64,000 bases of DNA from NCBI RefSeq assembly GCF_020217485.1, contig NZ_JAEKMI010000027.1:1-64000 (forward strand), in the 5' to 3' direction. Every line of letters starts with the position of its first letter. The first letter of the stretch is position 1. The notes beneath the pieces were generated by a model that saw nothing but the letters and a program-made list of their open reading frames with translations, was not told the origin of the DNA and ran no database searches. Of this stretch, positions 41,139 through 49,459 are shown piece by piece. This DNA is from Mycobacterium sp. WUMAC-067. Lineage in GTDB: Bacteria; Actinomycetota; Actinomycetes; Mycobacteriales; Mycobacteriaceae. The translations under genes and the position numbers were made by a program.

Positions 41139-42710
41139 ATGCAGGGCGTATTCGGCGTATTCATAGGCACGTTCCTCATCGGCCTCCGCGAAGGCCTCGA
41201 GGCTTCGCTCATCGTGAGCATCGTCGGCGCCTTCCTCAAGCGCAACGGCCAGACGATCCGCCCGATGTTCGCCGGCGTGGCCCTGGCCGTGTTGCTCAGC
41301 GTCGCGATGGGTGTCGGTCTCGACCTGTTCGCCGCGAGCCTGCCGCAGGTCCAGCAGGAGATGATGGAGACCGTCATCAACGCCATCGCCGTGGTGTTCG
41401 TGACGTCGATGATCATCTGGATGAACGGCAACGCCGCGCAGCTCAAGGGCGAACTCGAGCGCGGGGCCCGGCAGGCGATCAATCGTGGCGGCGCGCTGGC
41501 CCTGGCCGCCATGGCGTTTCTCGCCGTCCTCAAAGAGGGCTTCGAGACGTCGGTGTTCTTGCTGGCCGCCGCCGAGACGTCGCACGGCAACCGGTGGTTC
41601 GCCCTGCTCGGCGGCGCCGTGGGCATCGCGGCGGCGATCGGGCTCGGCGTGGGCCTGTACTTCGGTGGTGTGCGACTCAACCTCGGCCGGTTCTTCCGGG
41701 TGACCGGGGTGTTTTTGGTGCTGATCGCCGCCGGGCTGGTGGTGGGCGCGTTGCGCACCGCGCACGAGGCGGGCTGGGTGAGCATCGGCCAGCAGCAGGT
41801 GCTCGACCTGTCCGGGTGGATCCCGAGCAACTCCGTCCTGGGCGCGGTGACGGCGGGCGTGTTCGGCATCCCCGCCGACCCGCGGCTGATCGAAGTGCTG
41901 GGCTGGCTGCTGTATGCCGTGCCGGTGCTCATCGTGTTCCTGTGGCCGGCCCGGCTCGCCGCCGCGCCGCGCGCCCGGGGCCGGCTGCTGGCGGCCGCCT
42001 CGGCGCTGCTGCTCATCGTCGCGGCCGGGTTGGCGATCATGACGCCCGCCGGTCGCGCGTCGCCGAACGTACCGGCGCGCACCGTCACCGACCGCTCGGG
42101 CCACACCGCTGCGGTGTCGATGGCGACCGGGCCGCACGGCCGCGAGCTGACCGTGGTTCCCCGGGGTACCTCGACCGTCCGACACATCCTGCTTGTCCCG
42201 GCGGACGATCAAACCGTGGACGGCTTACCCGTACAGGTATGGCAGGCTTCCGAGGCCGCGGGGGCCGACGGTGCGCCGGAAGTCACGCTGGAGCAGTTGC
42301 TGAGCATGACGGGCGGCCGGCTGCCCGTGGGACTCGGGGTGGGCCGCACTCCGGGGCCGTTTCAGGGTCAATGGTCAACGACCACGGTGTATACGGTGCT
42401 CGCGCGGGGCGATTTCGTGGTGAGTGCGCAAGCGACGAGCAACCGCACGGCGATTTTGACCGGCGGCGGGCTGGCCGGGGCCAAGACCGTCAGTCTTGGC
42501 GGGCTGGCGACGGACTGGTCCACCTCCGGCGCCGAAGACCACTCGACGGCGGCCGAGATCGTCGCGCGCGGCCGCAATCGCGGGGACCGCCAGCTCTGGA
42601 ATGTTTGGCTTCCACTGGTGCTTGGCGGTTTCGCCCTGGTCTGCGGTCTCGGCGCTATAGCCTCGATGCGGCAACGGCACGCCGGCCACCCGAGAGAGGA
42701 CAACGATTGA
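41139..42710 (+). CDS. efeU: EfeU/FTR1-type iron permease with extracytoplasmic extension
   Basis: A 523-aa permease; E. coli EfeU and most relatives are about 280 aa. Residues 1-285 form the FTR1 core with seven helices. The two iron-binding motifs are REGLE (17-21) and KEGFE (132-136); the second has Lys where Arg is usual. After that come about 190 residues outside the membrane, with beta-type sequence and no cysteines, and a last helix (LWNVWLPLVLGGFALVCGLG). It moves iron across the inner membrane, taking Fe from EfeO. The stop overlaps the EfeO start (TGATG). Confidence 0.92.
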   Translation: MQGVFGVFIGTFLIGLREGLEASLIVSIVGAFLKRNGQTIRPMFAGVALAVLLSVAMGVGLDLFAASLPQVQQEMMETVINAIAVVFVTSMIIWMNGNAAQLKGELERGARQAINRGGALALAAMAFLAVLKEGFETSVFLLAAAETSHGNRWFALLGGAVGIAAAIGLGVGLYFGGVRLNLGRFFRVTGVFLVLIAAGLVVGALRTAHEAGWVSIGQQQVLDLSGWIPSNSVLGAVTAGVFGIPADPRLIEVLGWLLYAVPVLIVFLWPARLAAAPRARGRLLAAASALLLIVAAGLAIMTPAGRASPNVPARTVTDRSGHTAAVSMATGPHGRELTVVPRGTSTVRHILLVPADDQTVDGLPVQVWQASEAAGADGAPEVTLEQLLSMTGGRLPVGLGVGRTPGPFQGQWSTTTVYTVLARGDFVVSAQATSNRTAILTGGGLAGAKTVSLGGLATDWSTSGAEDHSTAAEIVARGRNRGDRQLWNVWLPLVLGGFALVCGLGAIASMRQRHAGHPREDND

Positions 42711-43963
42711 TGGTGAAGCGCACCGCGCGGCCCGGGTGGCGGTCCTCTGAGACGTGTTTGGCCGCAACGGCTTTGATCGCGGCCATGCTATTGGCTACGA
42801 CCGGGTGCAGCCACCGGAGTGCCAACTCGGCTCCCGCGGCGCAACCGAGGCCGGGCGGCACCAACGCGGTCAAGGTCACCATGACCAATACCGGCGGCAA
42901 GGACGGCTGCGCGCTGGACACCAACGCCGTGCCCGCCGGGCCGGTGACCTTCACGGTGGCCAACACGAATGCGCCCGGGATCAACGAAGTCGAATTGCTC
43001 AGGGACCAGCGGATCGTCGGCGAGAAGGAGAACCTCGCACCCGGCCTGGACCCGGTGTCGTTCACCGTCACGCTAGACGGCGGCGCCTACCAGCTGTACT
43101 GCCCCGGGGCGAGCACCGAATACCAGACCCTGACGGTGACGGGTACCGCGCCGGCGACACCGACGGGCACCGTGGCCAGCATCCTCAGCCAGGGCACCAA
43201 GGACTACGCGGCCTACATCGTCAACCAGATCGCGCAACTCAACGACGGCGTGAAGTCCCTCGATGCCGCGGTGCAGTCGGGCAACCTCGACGCCGCGAAG
43301 GTGTCCTACGCCAAAGCCCGGTTGTTCTGGGAGCGTTCGGAATCCACCGTGGAGGGCTTCGTGCTGCCGGGCTTCGCGGTCGGTGACAATGCCGGCAACC
43401 TCGACTATCTGATCGATATGCGGGAGTCCACCCCGGTCGACGCCAAGGTCGGGTGGAAGGGCTTCCACGCCATCGAGCGTGATCTCTGGCAGGGCGGCGC
43501 GATCACCCCGGCAACCAAGGCGTCCAGCACCGAATTGGTCAACAATGTCGGCAAATTGAACGGCATCCTCACCACCCTGGCGTACAAGCCCGAGGACTTG
43601 GCCAACGGTGCCAGCGACCTGATCGAAGAGATCCAAAACACCAAGATCACCGGCGAGGAAGAGGCCTTCAGTCACATTGACCTGGTGGACTTTTCAGGCA
43701 ACGTCGAAGGCGCCCAGCAGGCGTACGCGTCGCTACGGCCGGGTCTGGAACGGATCGACGCCAACCTCGTCAAGCTGATCGACCAGCAGTTCCAGAGCGT
43801 CCTCGCCGTCCTGGACGGGTACCGGGACCCCACCGCGCTGGGTGGCTACCGGACCTACACCCCCGCGTTGCAGGCCAGCGACGCGCCGAAGCTGACCGCG
43901 GTCATCCAGCCGCTTCATCAGAGCATGTCCACCGTCGCCCAAAAAGTCGTCGCGGGCGGCTGA
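42710..43963 (+). CDS. efeO: EfeO iron-uptake lipoprotein (cupredoxin plus M75/imelysin domain)
   Basis: A 417-aa exported protein. The ATG overlaps the efeU stop by one base. The signal peptide ends in a lipobox (ATTGC), so it is a lipoprotein in the cell wall. Residues about 45-145 form a cupredoxin-like domain (VKVTMTNTGGKDGC, with LYCPGA near its end). The rest is the imelysin-like M75 domain with the HxxE motif at His253 and Glu256 (WKGFHAIERDLW), thought to bind iron. It should deliver iron to EfeU and work with the EfeB peroxidase. Confidence 0.93.
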   Translation: MVKRTARPGWRSSETCLAATALIAAMLLATTGCSHRSANSAPAAQPRPGGTNAVKVTMTNTGGKDGCALDTNAVPAGPVTFTVANTNAPGINEVELLRDQRIVGEKENLAPGLDPVSFTVTLDGGAYQLYCPGASTEYQTLTVTGTAPATPTGTVASILSQGTKDYAAYIVNQIAQLNDGVKSLDAAVQSGNLDAAKVSYAKARLFWERSESTVEGFVLPGFAVGDNAGNLDYLIDMRESTPVDAKVGWKGFHAIERDLWQGGAITPATKASSTELVNNVGKLNGILTTLAYKPEDLANGASDLIEEIQNTKITGEEEAFSHIDLVDFSGNVEGAQQAYASLRPGLERIDANLVKLIDQQFQSVLAVLDGYRDPTALGGYRTYTPALQASDAPKLTAVIQPLHQSMSTVAQKVVAGG

Positions 43964-43965
43964 TC

Positions 43966-45285
43966 GTGACCGACGACAGGACCGGCTTCGCCGGCAACGG
44001 CCCGGACAACGTTGGCGCGCAGCCGGACTCGGCCGCGGTATCGCGCCGGCGCGCGATCGGTGGCGCCATGCTGGCCGGGCTCAGCGGCGCCGCCATCGGT
44101 GCCGTCGGGGGCGGCCTCGCCGGGCACGCGATGGCGGCCGGACAGCGCGGCGACGACGACGACGACACCGTCGACCTGCGTCGCAGTTACCCCTTCTACG
44201 GTCAGGCGCATCAGGGCGGAATCGACACCCCGCCGCAGCGTTACGCCATGTTCATGTCCTTCTCCCTGGCCGCCGGCGCCGGCCGCACCGAGCTGCAGAC
44301 CCTGTTGGCGCGATGGTCGGCCGCGGCCGCGATCCTGCAGCAGGGCAAGCCGGTCGGCACCGTGCAGCCGCAGGTCGACGTGCAGCCGCCCGCCGACACG
44401 GGAGAGGCCTACGGGCTGAGCCCCGCCGGCCTCACCGTCACCATCGGATTGGGGCCGGCGCTGTTCGGCGACCGGTTCGGTCTGGCCGCCCGCCGGCCCG
44501 CCGGGTTCACCGATTTGCCGCCGCTCAACGGGGACAACCTCGATCCCCGCCTGCACGGCGGCGACCTGTCCGTGCAGGCGTGCGCCGACGACCCCCAGGT
44601 CTGCTACCACGCCGTGCGCAACTTGGCCCGGCTCGGCCGCAACATCGTCTCCCCGTTCTGGGCGGTGCTGGGATTCGGCCGCGCCTCAGCCGGGCCGGGC
44701 CAGCACACACCGCGAAACCTGTTGGGATTCAAGGACGGAACCCGCAATATCGCCACAGGCGCGGAGTACGACAAATTCGTCTGGGTCGACAACAGCGACC
44801 AGCCCTGGATGAACGGCGGGACCTACCAGGTGGTCCGCAAGATCCGGATGCTGCTGGAGACATGGGATGTCGACCGGATCGGCAATCAGCAGAGGATCTT
44901 CGGCCGCACCAAGGACGAAGGGGCGCCGCTGAGCGGAAAGGCCGAATTCGATACGCCCGACTTCGCCGCCAAAGGCGCCGACGGCAACCCGCTCATCGAT
45001 CCGATGTCGCACGTCGGGCTGGCCGCCCGCGAAAACAACGACGGCATCATGATCCGCCGGCGGTCCTACAACTACACCGACGGTCTCGACGCCAACGGCC
45101 AACTCAATGCCGGCCTGCTGTTCATCTCGTATCAAAACGATCCGCAAGATTTTATCCGCTTGCAGAACCGCCTGGGTGCCCACGATCTGCTCAACGAATA
45201 CATCCGTCACATCGGATCAGCAATCTTCGCCGTCCCTCCCGCGCCCGCTGAGGGCCACTACATCGGCCAAGGCCTGTTCGGCTGA
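43966..45285 (+). CDS. efeB: EfeB, Tat-exported dye-decolorising heme peroxidase
   Basis: A 439-aa DyP-type peroxidase. A Tat signal is present: SRRRAIGGAM, then a hydrophobic glycine-rich stretch. The catalytic GxxDG motif is GFKDGTRN with Asp257, the probable heme ligand is His349 in MSHVGLAAREN, and RRRSYNYTDG follows. In efeUOB the peroxidase is thought to oxidise Fe(II) or free iron from heme outside the membrane. GTG start lies 2 bases after the efeO stop. It ends the operon before a double hairpin. Confidence 0.93.
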   Translation: MTDDRTGFAGNGPDNVGAQPDSAAVSRRRAIGGAMLAGLSGAAIGAVGGGLAGHAMAAGQRGDDDDDTVDLRRSYPFYGQAHQGGIDTPPQRYAMFMSFSLAAGAGRTELQTLLARWSAAAAILQQGKPVGTVQPQVDVQPPADTGEAYGLSPAGLTVTIGLGPALFGDRFGLAARRPAGFTDLPPLNGDNLDPRLHGGDLSVQACADDPQVCYHAVRNLARLGRNIVSPFWAVLGFGRASAGPGQHTPRNLLGFKDGTRNIATGAEYDKFVWVDNSDQPWMNGGTYQVVRKIRMLLETWDVDRIGNQQRIFGRTKDEGAPLSGKAEFDTPDFAAKGADGNPLIDPMSHVGLAARENNDGIMIRRRSYNYTDGLDANGQLNAGLLFISYQNDPQDFIRLQNRLGAHDLLNEYIRHIGSAIFAVPPAPAEGHYIGQGLFG

Positions 45286-45297
45286 GCAAACATCGTC

Positions 45298-45322
45298 GCC
45301 CCGTCGGGGGCCGCTGAGCGGC
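45298..45322 (+). terminator. Possible double hairpin after efeB
   Basis: GCCCC (298-302) pairs with GGGGC (307-311), and directly after it GCCGCT pairs with AGCGGC around one base (45310-45322). The hairpins come 12 bases after the efeB stop. No T tract follows, as is common in mycobacteria. The rest of 45323-45450 shows no gene. Confidence 0.4.
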
Positions 45323-45450
45323 GCCGCGTTTCGTCCATGTGATGTTTCGTGACGGGCCGGTAAAGCAATCTCACCCGCCGTCACACATCGATGCCCGCCG
45401 CGCACTAACTCCGTGACACCGCAGAATCAGCGAGAAACGGAGAAACACAC

Positions 45451-45975
45451 ATGACCGACGCGCTCGTCATCGACGCCGAAGGCCTTGACCGGCTGTCGTG
45501 TAACGCCAAGGCCAACCCCGAGACCGGCAAGAAGACGCTCAAAGCCAAGACGGTGTGTGAGACGGGGTTTCGCAACATGACCTATGTCCGCGACCTGGCG
45601 CCGATGCTGGTGGGGGAGCCGCCCGCGCTGCTGGGTGATGACTCGGCGCCCAATCCCTCCGAGACCGCCCTGGCCGCGCTGGGCTCATGTGTGTCCGTGG
45701 GACTGTTGGCCAACGCCACACACCGTGGTGTGACCCTCACCAAAATCGAGGTCGAGATGGAAGGCGACATCGACATCTCCGCGGTGTGGGGCGTGGGGGA
45801 CACCCCGCAACGAAAGCGCCTCGGGTTCAGCGCGGTCCGCTGCACAGTGAGCCTGGCCGGCGATGCCGACGAAGCCACGCTCAAGGAGATCCACGACAAC
45901 GCCATCGCGTGGTCGCCGGTCGTGAACACGTTTCGCAACCCGGTGAGCGTCGAATCGTCCCTGCGCACCGGATAA
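45451..45975 (+). CDS. OsmC-family protein
   Basis: A 174-aa OsmC-like protein. The fold's conserved block PNPSETALAALGSCVSVGLLANATHRG-type sequence carries the cysteine in GSCVSVG, and the other redox cysteine expected in OsmC proper is not obvious in the second half. Family members reduce organic hydroperoxides or act as thiol-binding proteins. ATG at 45451 is preceded by AACGGAGAAA. It opens the six-gene operon with cyanase and lies 23 bases before the cyanase start, suggesting protection from a reactive product or substrate. Confidence 0.87.
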   Translation: MTDALVIDAEGLDRLSCNAKANPETGKKTLKAKTVCETGFRNMTYVRDLAPMLVGEPPALLGDDSAPNPSETALAALGSCVSVGLLANATHRGVTLTKIEVEMEGDIDISAVWGVGDTPQRKRLGFSAVRCTVSLAGDADEATLKEIHDNAIAWSPVVNTFRNPVSVESSLRTG

Positions 45976-45998
45976 GCATTGTGTCTCAAACCCGAAGC

Positions 45999-46484
45999 AT
46001 GGCAAATACATTGACCAAATCCGACCTCGCCGCGGCCATCAGGCTGGCCCGCGCCAGACAAGGACTCAGCTGGGCAAAGATCGCCGAAACCATCGGCAAG
46101 GACCCGGTGTGGACCGTCGCGGCGCTGCTTGGGCAGCATCCGCTCTCGGCCGGCGACGCCCGGGCAGTGGCGTCGCTCCTCGGCCTCGACGAGGAGGCCG
46201 TGGCCGTACTGCAAATGATGCCGCACCGGGGATTCGATGCGACCATAGCGAAAGACCCCACCATCTACCGGTTCCACGAGGCGCTGGCCGTCTACGGTCC
46301 GGCGATCAAAGAACTCATCCATGAAGAATTCGGGGACGGCATCATGAGCGCGATCAACTTTCAGCTCAGCGTGCGGCGCCGTCCGCACCCGCAGGGCGAC
46401 CGAGTGGTCGTCACATTCGACGGCAAGTTCCTCGATTACGCGTGGCAACACTCCGCCGAGCAGCCTCAGGAGGTAGCGCAATGA
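45999..46484 (+). CDS. cynS: Cyanate hydratase (cyanase)
   Basis: A 161-aa cyanase; E. coli CynS has 156. Residues 1-75 are the helical N-terminal domain (LSWAKIAETIGKDPVW) and the rest is the catalytic domain. The catalytic residues Arg91, Glu94 and Ser117 lie in TIYRFHE and DGIMSAIN and match E. coli Arg96, Glu99 and Ser122. The decamer converts cyanate and bicarbonate to ammonia and carbon dioxide. ATG at 45999; GTG at 45981 would add six residues. The stop overlaps the next start (ATGA), so it is translated together with the flavoprotein. Confidence 0.95.
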   Translation: MANTLTKSDLAAAIRLARARQGLSWAKIAETIGKDPVWTVAALLGQHPLSAGDARAVASLLGLDEEAVAVLQMMPHRGFDATIAKDPTIYRFHEALAVYGPAIKELIHEEFGDGIMSAINFQLSVRRRPHPQGDRVVVTFDGKFLDYAWQHSAEQPQEVAQ

Positions 46485-47548
46485 CGGCGACCCTGGATCC
46501 CGCGGCCGGCCGGCTGGATGTCGGCCTGTTGGACGACATTCGGGCCCACGCCGCGGCGCTGGACGGCGGCGAGGGCCATTCCCGTCGCAGCTTCACCGGG
46601 TTGGGGGAGGCGGGCCTGCTCGGGCTGGGCGCCCCGGGCAACGCCGACGGCCGGCTCCCGACGATGGCCGAGGTGATCCGGTTGATCTCCGGGACCTGCA
46701 TGAGCACCGGGTTCTCGCTGTGGGCCCATCGCATGACGGTCGAGTATTTACTCACCGCCGCAACCCCGTTCAGCGCGACCGCCGTCGGTCCATTGCTGTC
46801 GGGAAACGTGCTGGGAGTCACCGGCATGGCCGCGGCGTTCAAGGAGGCAGCGGGTTGCGGCAGCGTGGAATTGACCGCCACACCGGTGGCCGGCGGCTAT
46901 CGGGTGTCCGGTCCGATCAGGTGGGCCAGCAACCTGTACCCGGACTCGACCATGGTGACGGCGGTGCGTACCGATGCCGGCGAGAGATTGATCGTCGCCT
47001 TGCCATTGGACACACCCGGGGTTCTCCTGGGTGAGCACTTCGATCTGCTGGCCATGGGGAGCACGGCGTCGTCGTATCTGAACCTGGACCGCGCAGTCGT
47101 CCCCGACGGTCAGGTGCTGTCGCGGGATTTCGAGGGCTTCCTGCAGGCGGTCCGCCCGACTTTCCTTGTCCTGCAGTCGGCGATGTGTCTGGGGCTGGCC
47201 AGGACGGCGCTCGAGCAGGCAAGGCTGGGCCTCGGCGGCGTCAACTCGGTCTTCGGTGCCGACGTCGACCGCGTCGCGGACAAGCTGACCGAGGCCGAGG
47301 CGACGCTGGCGCATGTCGCCGCCGCCGTCGGGGGTCCCCGGACGCCCACCAAGAAGGAGCTGCTGTCGCTGCGGCTCGCCGCGGCCGAACTGGCCAGCGC
47401 CAGCGCTGATTTGGAGATCCGAACCGCCGGCGGCAAGGGGTATGCGAGCCGAACGCCGGTGAGTCGGCGCTACCGGGAGGCGGCGTTCATCCCCGTCCAG
47501 TCGCCGTCCGAAGGCCAACTGCGCTGGGAGTTGGCCCGATGCGCGTGA
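46481..47548 (+). CDS. Acyl-CoA-dehydrogenase-like flavoprotein
   Basis: A 355-aa protein of the acyl-CoA dehydrogenase superfamily. Recognisable parts are GLGEAGLLGLGAPG near the start, GVTGMAAAFKEAAG, YRVSGPIRWASNLYPDS (the beta-domain tryptophan block) and a helical C-terminus with IRTAGGKGYASRTPVSRRYREAAF. It is shorter than typical beta-oxidation enzymes and lacks an obvious catalytic glutamate block. The pattern is closer to flavin-dependent monooxygenase-like members. Start overlaps the cyanase stop. A link to a nitrogen- or sulfur-containing precursor that yields cyanate is possible; this is inference. Confidence 0.8.
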   Translation: MTATLDPAAGRLDVGLLDDIRAHAAALDGGEGHSRRSFTGLGEAGLLGLGAPGNADGRLPTMAEVIRLISGTCMSTGFSLWAHRMTVEYLLTAATPFSATAVGPLLSGNVLGVTGMAAAFKEAAGCGSVELTATPVAGGYRVSGPIRWASNLYPDSTMVTAVRTDAGERLIVALPLDTPGVLLGEHFDLLAMGSTASSYLNLDRAVVPDGQVLSRDFEGFLQAVRPTFLVLQSAMCLGLARTALEQARLGLGGVNSVFGADVDRVADKLTEAEATLAHVAAAVGGPRTPTKKELLSLRLAAAELASASADLEIRTAGGKGYASRTPVSRRYREAAFIPVQSPSEGQLRWELARCA

Positions 47549-47561
47549 GCACGGGTCGACG

Positions 47562-48182
47562 ATGGTGACTCCGGTGGCGGTGCCGCCGGAGGGCACCCAA
47601 TCGCAACTCCTGGTCGGCGGGGTTCCGCTGGCCAGCCTGGTGCGCGACTATCACCGCCCGATGGTGAATTTCGCGCGGACCATGGTGGATTCGCCGGCGG
47701 TGGCCGAAGAAGCCGTGCAGGAGGCGTGGGTGCAAGTGCTACAATCGTCGGATTCGTTCCAGGGGCGCTCCTCGGTGAGCACCTGGTTGTTCGGGATTGT
47801 CAAGCACACCACCGCACGGCACCGGCGCCGCGAATCACGAATCCGCCATCACGAGGTGCTGGCCGCCGCCGATGAAGACCCGCTGTCGGGCCGCATGCAT
47901 CCCGAGGGCCACCCCGATGCCGGACACTGGCGCGTGCCGCCGTCCCGCCGCTTTCTGCCGGAAGATCACACCGTCCAAAGCGAACTCGTCAGCTACGTCC
48001 GGGCGGCGCTGGATGCCTTGCCCGAGCGGCAACGCCAACTGGTCATCCTGCGCGACATCGTCGGCATATCGGCCGACGAGGCGGCCGAGCTTCTCGAACT
48101 GTCCAACGAGGCGCAGCGCGCACTGCTTTACCGCGCCCGGGGAAAACTCCGAAACGAACTGGAAAAGCGGTATCGACGATGA
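47562..48182 (+). CDS. ECF-type RNA polymerase sigma factor
   Basis: A 206-aa sigma factor. Region 2 is RTMVDSPAVAEEAVQEAWVQVLQ with FQGRSSVSTWLFGIVKHTT; region 4 is LDALPERQRQLVILRDIVGISADEAAELLELS. A linker of about 60 residues rich in His, Pro and Asp lies between them. It starts 13 bases after the flavoprotein gene and its stop overlaps the next start (ATGA), so it is co-expressed with a small zinc-finger protein that may be its anti-sigma factor. It probably directs transcription of its own operon, but no matching promoter pair was found by eye. Confidence 0.92.
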   Translation: MVTPVAVPPEGTQSQLLVGGVPLASLVRDYHRPMVNFARTMVDSPAVAEEAVQEAWVQVLQSSDSFQGRSSVSTWLFGIVKHTTARHRRRESRIRHHEVLAAADEDPLSGRMHPEGHPDAGHWRVPPSRRFLPEDHTVQSELVSYVRAALDALPERQRQLVILRDIVGISADEAAELLELSNEAQRALLYRARGKLRNELEKRYRR

Positions 48183-48448
48183 CCGTTCACGACAACACCG
48201 TCCCTGCTATCGATTGCGTCGACTTCGTCCGCCTGGTCGACGACCTCGTCGACTCCGACCCGCGGCAGTGGGGCCCGATCGTCGCCAAGCACCTCGACGA
48301 ATGCCCCCCGTGCCTGATCTATCTGCAACAGATGCTCGACCTCAAGATCCTGCTCGGCCACGTCTTCGACGACGAAGAGCTCGGCGAGGACCACATCTCT
48401 GGAGTCCTCAACGCGGTCAACACCTTACGGAAGGGCGAACACGGATGA
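48179..48448 (+). CDS. Small zinc-finger protein, candidate anti-sigma factor
   Basis: An 89-aa soluble protein. The motif H38-x3-C42-x2-C45 (HLDECPPC) is the zinc-binding anti-sigma (ZAS) pattern, with a helix before it (FVRLVDDLVDS) and one after (IYLQQMLDLKILLGHVF). Both starts and stops overlap neighbouring genes (ATGA twice), tying its dose to the sigma factor. No membrane helix is present, so it would sense a cytoplasmic signal, possibly redox at the cysteines, as RsrA does. Sensing is inference. Confidence 0.78.
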   Translation: MTVHDNTVPAIDCVDFVRLVDDLVDSDPRQWGPIVAKHLDECPPCLIYLQQMLDLKILLGHVFDDEELGEDHISGVLNAVNTLRKGEHG

Positions 48449-49359
48449 CGCTCAACGCTCAAGCGCAGCTGCTGCCGAACTCGGTAACGGTGGCGGACCC
48501 GGTGACCGCGGTGCCTACCGGCGGCGCCCTCGACGGTGCCCGCGAGGACCCCTTCGAGCCGCTGGCCGTAGGCGCCATGGTGGATCGGGTAGCGGCCATG
48601 GCGGTGGAGAAGGCCGCGCATCCGTGGGCATTTTTGATGCGCTCCTTGGTCGGCGGCGTAATGGTGGCGTTCGGGGCGCTGCTGGCCCTGGTGGTCAGTA
48701 CCGGCGTCAAAACCCCTGGGGTGGCAAGCCTGTTGATGGGCCTGGCGTTCGGCATGTCCTTCGTCCTCATCCTGGTGTCGGGGATGTCGCTGATCACCGC
48801 GGACATGGCCGCCGGCTTCCTTGCCGTGCTCAAACGCACGCTGAGCGTTGGCAACTACGCATTGCTGGTGACCGTCGGACTGATCGGCAACATCGTCGGT
48901 GCACTGGTATTCGTCACCATCTGCGCCGCGGCCGGCGGCCCCTACCTGGGCGCTTTTGCCGACCGCGCGGCGACCGTCGGCACGCTGAAGGCGGGCCAAC
49001 CCTTCTGGACCGCCCTTCTGCTCGCCGTGGTGTGCACGTGGTTCCTGCAGACCTCGATGTGCATGTTCTTCAAGGCCCGCAGCGACGTCGCCCGGATGAC
49101 ATTCGCGTTCTACGGCCCGTTCGCATTCGTGATCGGCGGCACCCAACACGTGATAGCCAATGTCGGTTTTCTCGGTCTTCCCTTGCTGCTCAACCTCTTC
49201 CACCCGTCCGCACCGCGAGGCGCGATCAGCTGGGGGTTTGGTGCGCACGGGTTGCTCACCAACATCGGCATCACCACCGTCGGCAACCTCATCGGCGGCA
49301 CGGTCTTCGTGGCGCTGCCGTTCTGGATCATCGCGCGGCTGCAGCGCCGCCAGATCTAA
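48445..49359 (+). CDS. Formate/nitrite transporter (FNT) family channel
   Basis: A 304-aa FNT-family protein. After about 55 hydrophilic residues there are six helices. Family marks are LVGGVMVAFGALLALV, GLAFGMSFVLILVSGMSLITADM and the broken-helix region HGLLTNIGITTVGNLIGG. FNT channels pass small monovalent anions or their acids: formate, nitrite, hydrosulfide. Being the last gene of the cyanase operon suggests cyanate or bicarbonate as the substrate; no known FNT protein is proven to carry these as far as I know. The channel loop FLQTSMCMFFKARSD includes conserved polar residues. Confidence 0.9.
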   Translation: MTLNAQAQLLPNSVTVADPVTAVPTGGALDGAREDPFEPLAVGAMVDRVAAMAVEKAAHPWAFLMRSLVGGVMVAFGALLALVVSTGVKTPGVASLLMGLAFGMSFVLILVSGMSLITADMAAGFLAVLKRTLSVGNYALLVTVGLIGNIVGALVFVTICAAAGGPYLGAFADRAATVGTLKAGQPFWTALLLAVVCTWFLQTSMCMFFKARSDVARMTFAFYGPFAFVIGGTQHVIANVGFLGLPLLLNLFHPSAPRGAISWGFGAHGLLTNIGITTVGNLIGGTVFVALPFWIIARLQRRQI

Positions 49360-49459
49360 GCGCCGGCGACGGCACTGCGGCCCGGCGATCGAGAAACCTA
49401 AGCCTCACGACAGGCGGGTCGTCCTCGGGTAGCGTTGTTGATGAGTGAGGGAGAACGAA

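Noticed and set aside
41094..42212. Two long minus-strand ORFs opposite efeU
   Set aside because: Both mirror the permease gene; the plus-strand product has REGLE and KEGFE motifs and operon context.
45323..45450. ECF promoter upstream of osmC
   Set aside because: Several GTGAC-like words occur, but no convincing -35/-10 pair with the right spacing could be fixed by eye.
49360..49459. DosR box upstream of the universal stress protein
   Set aside because: No palindrome resembling the GGGAC-N-GTCCC core was found in this gap.
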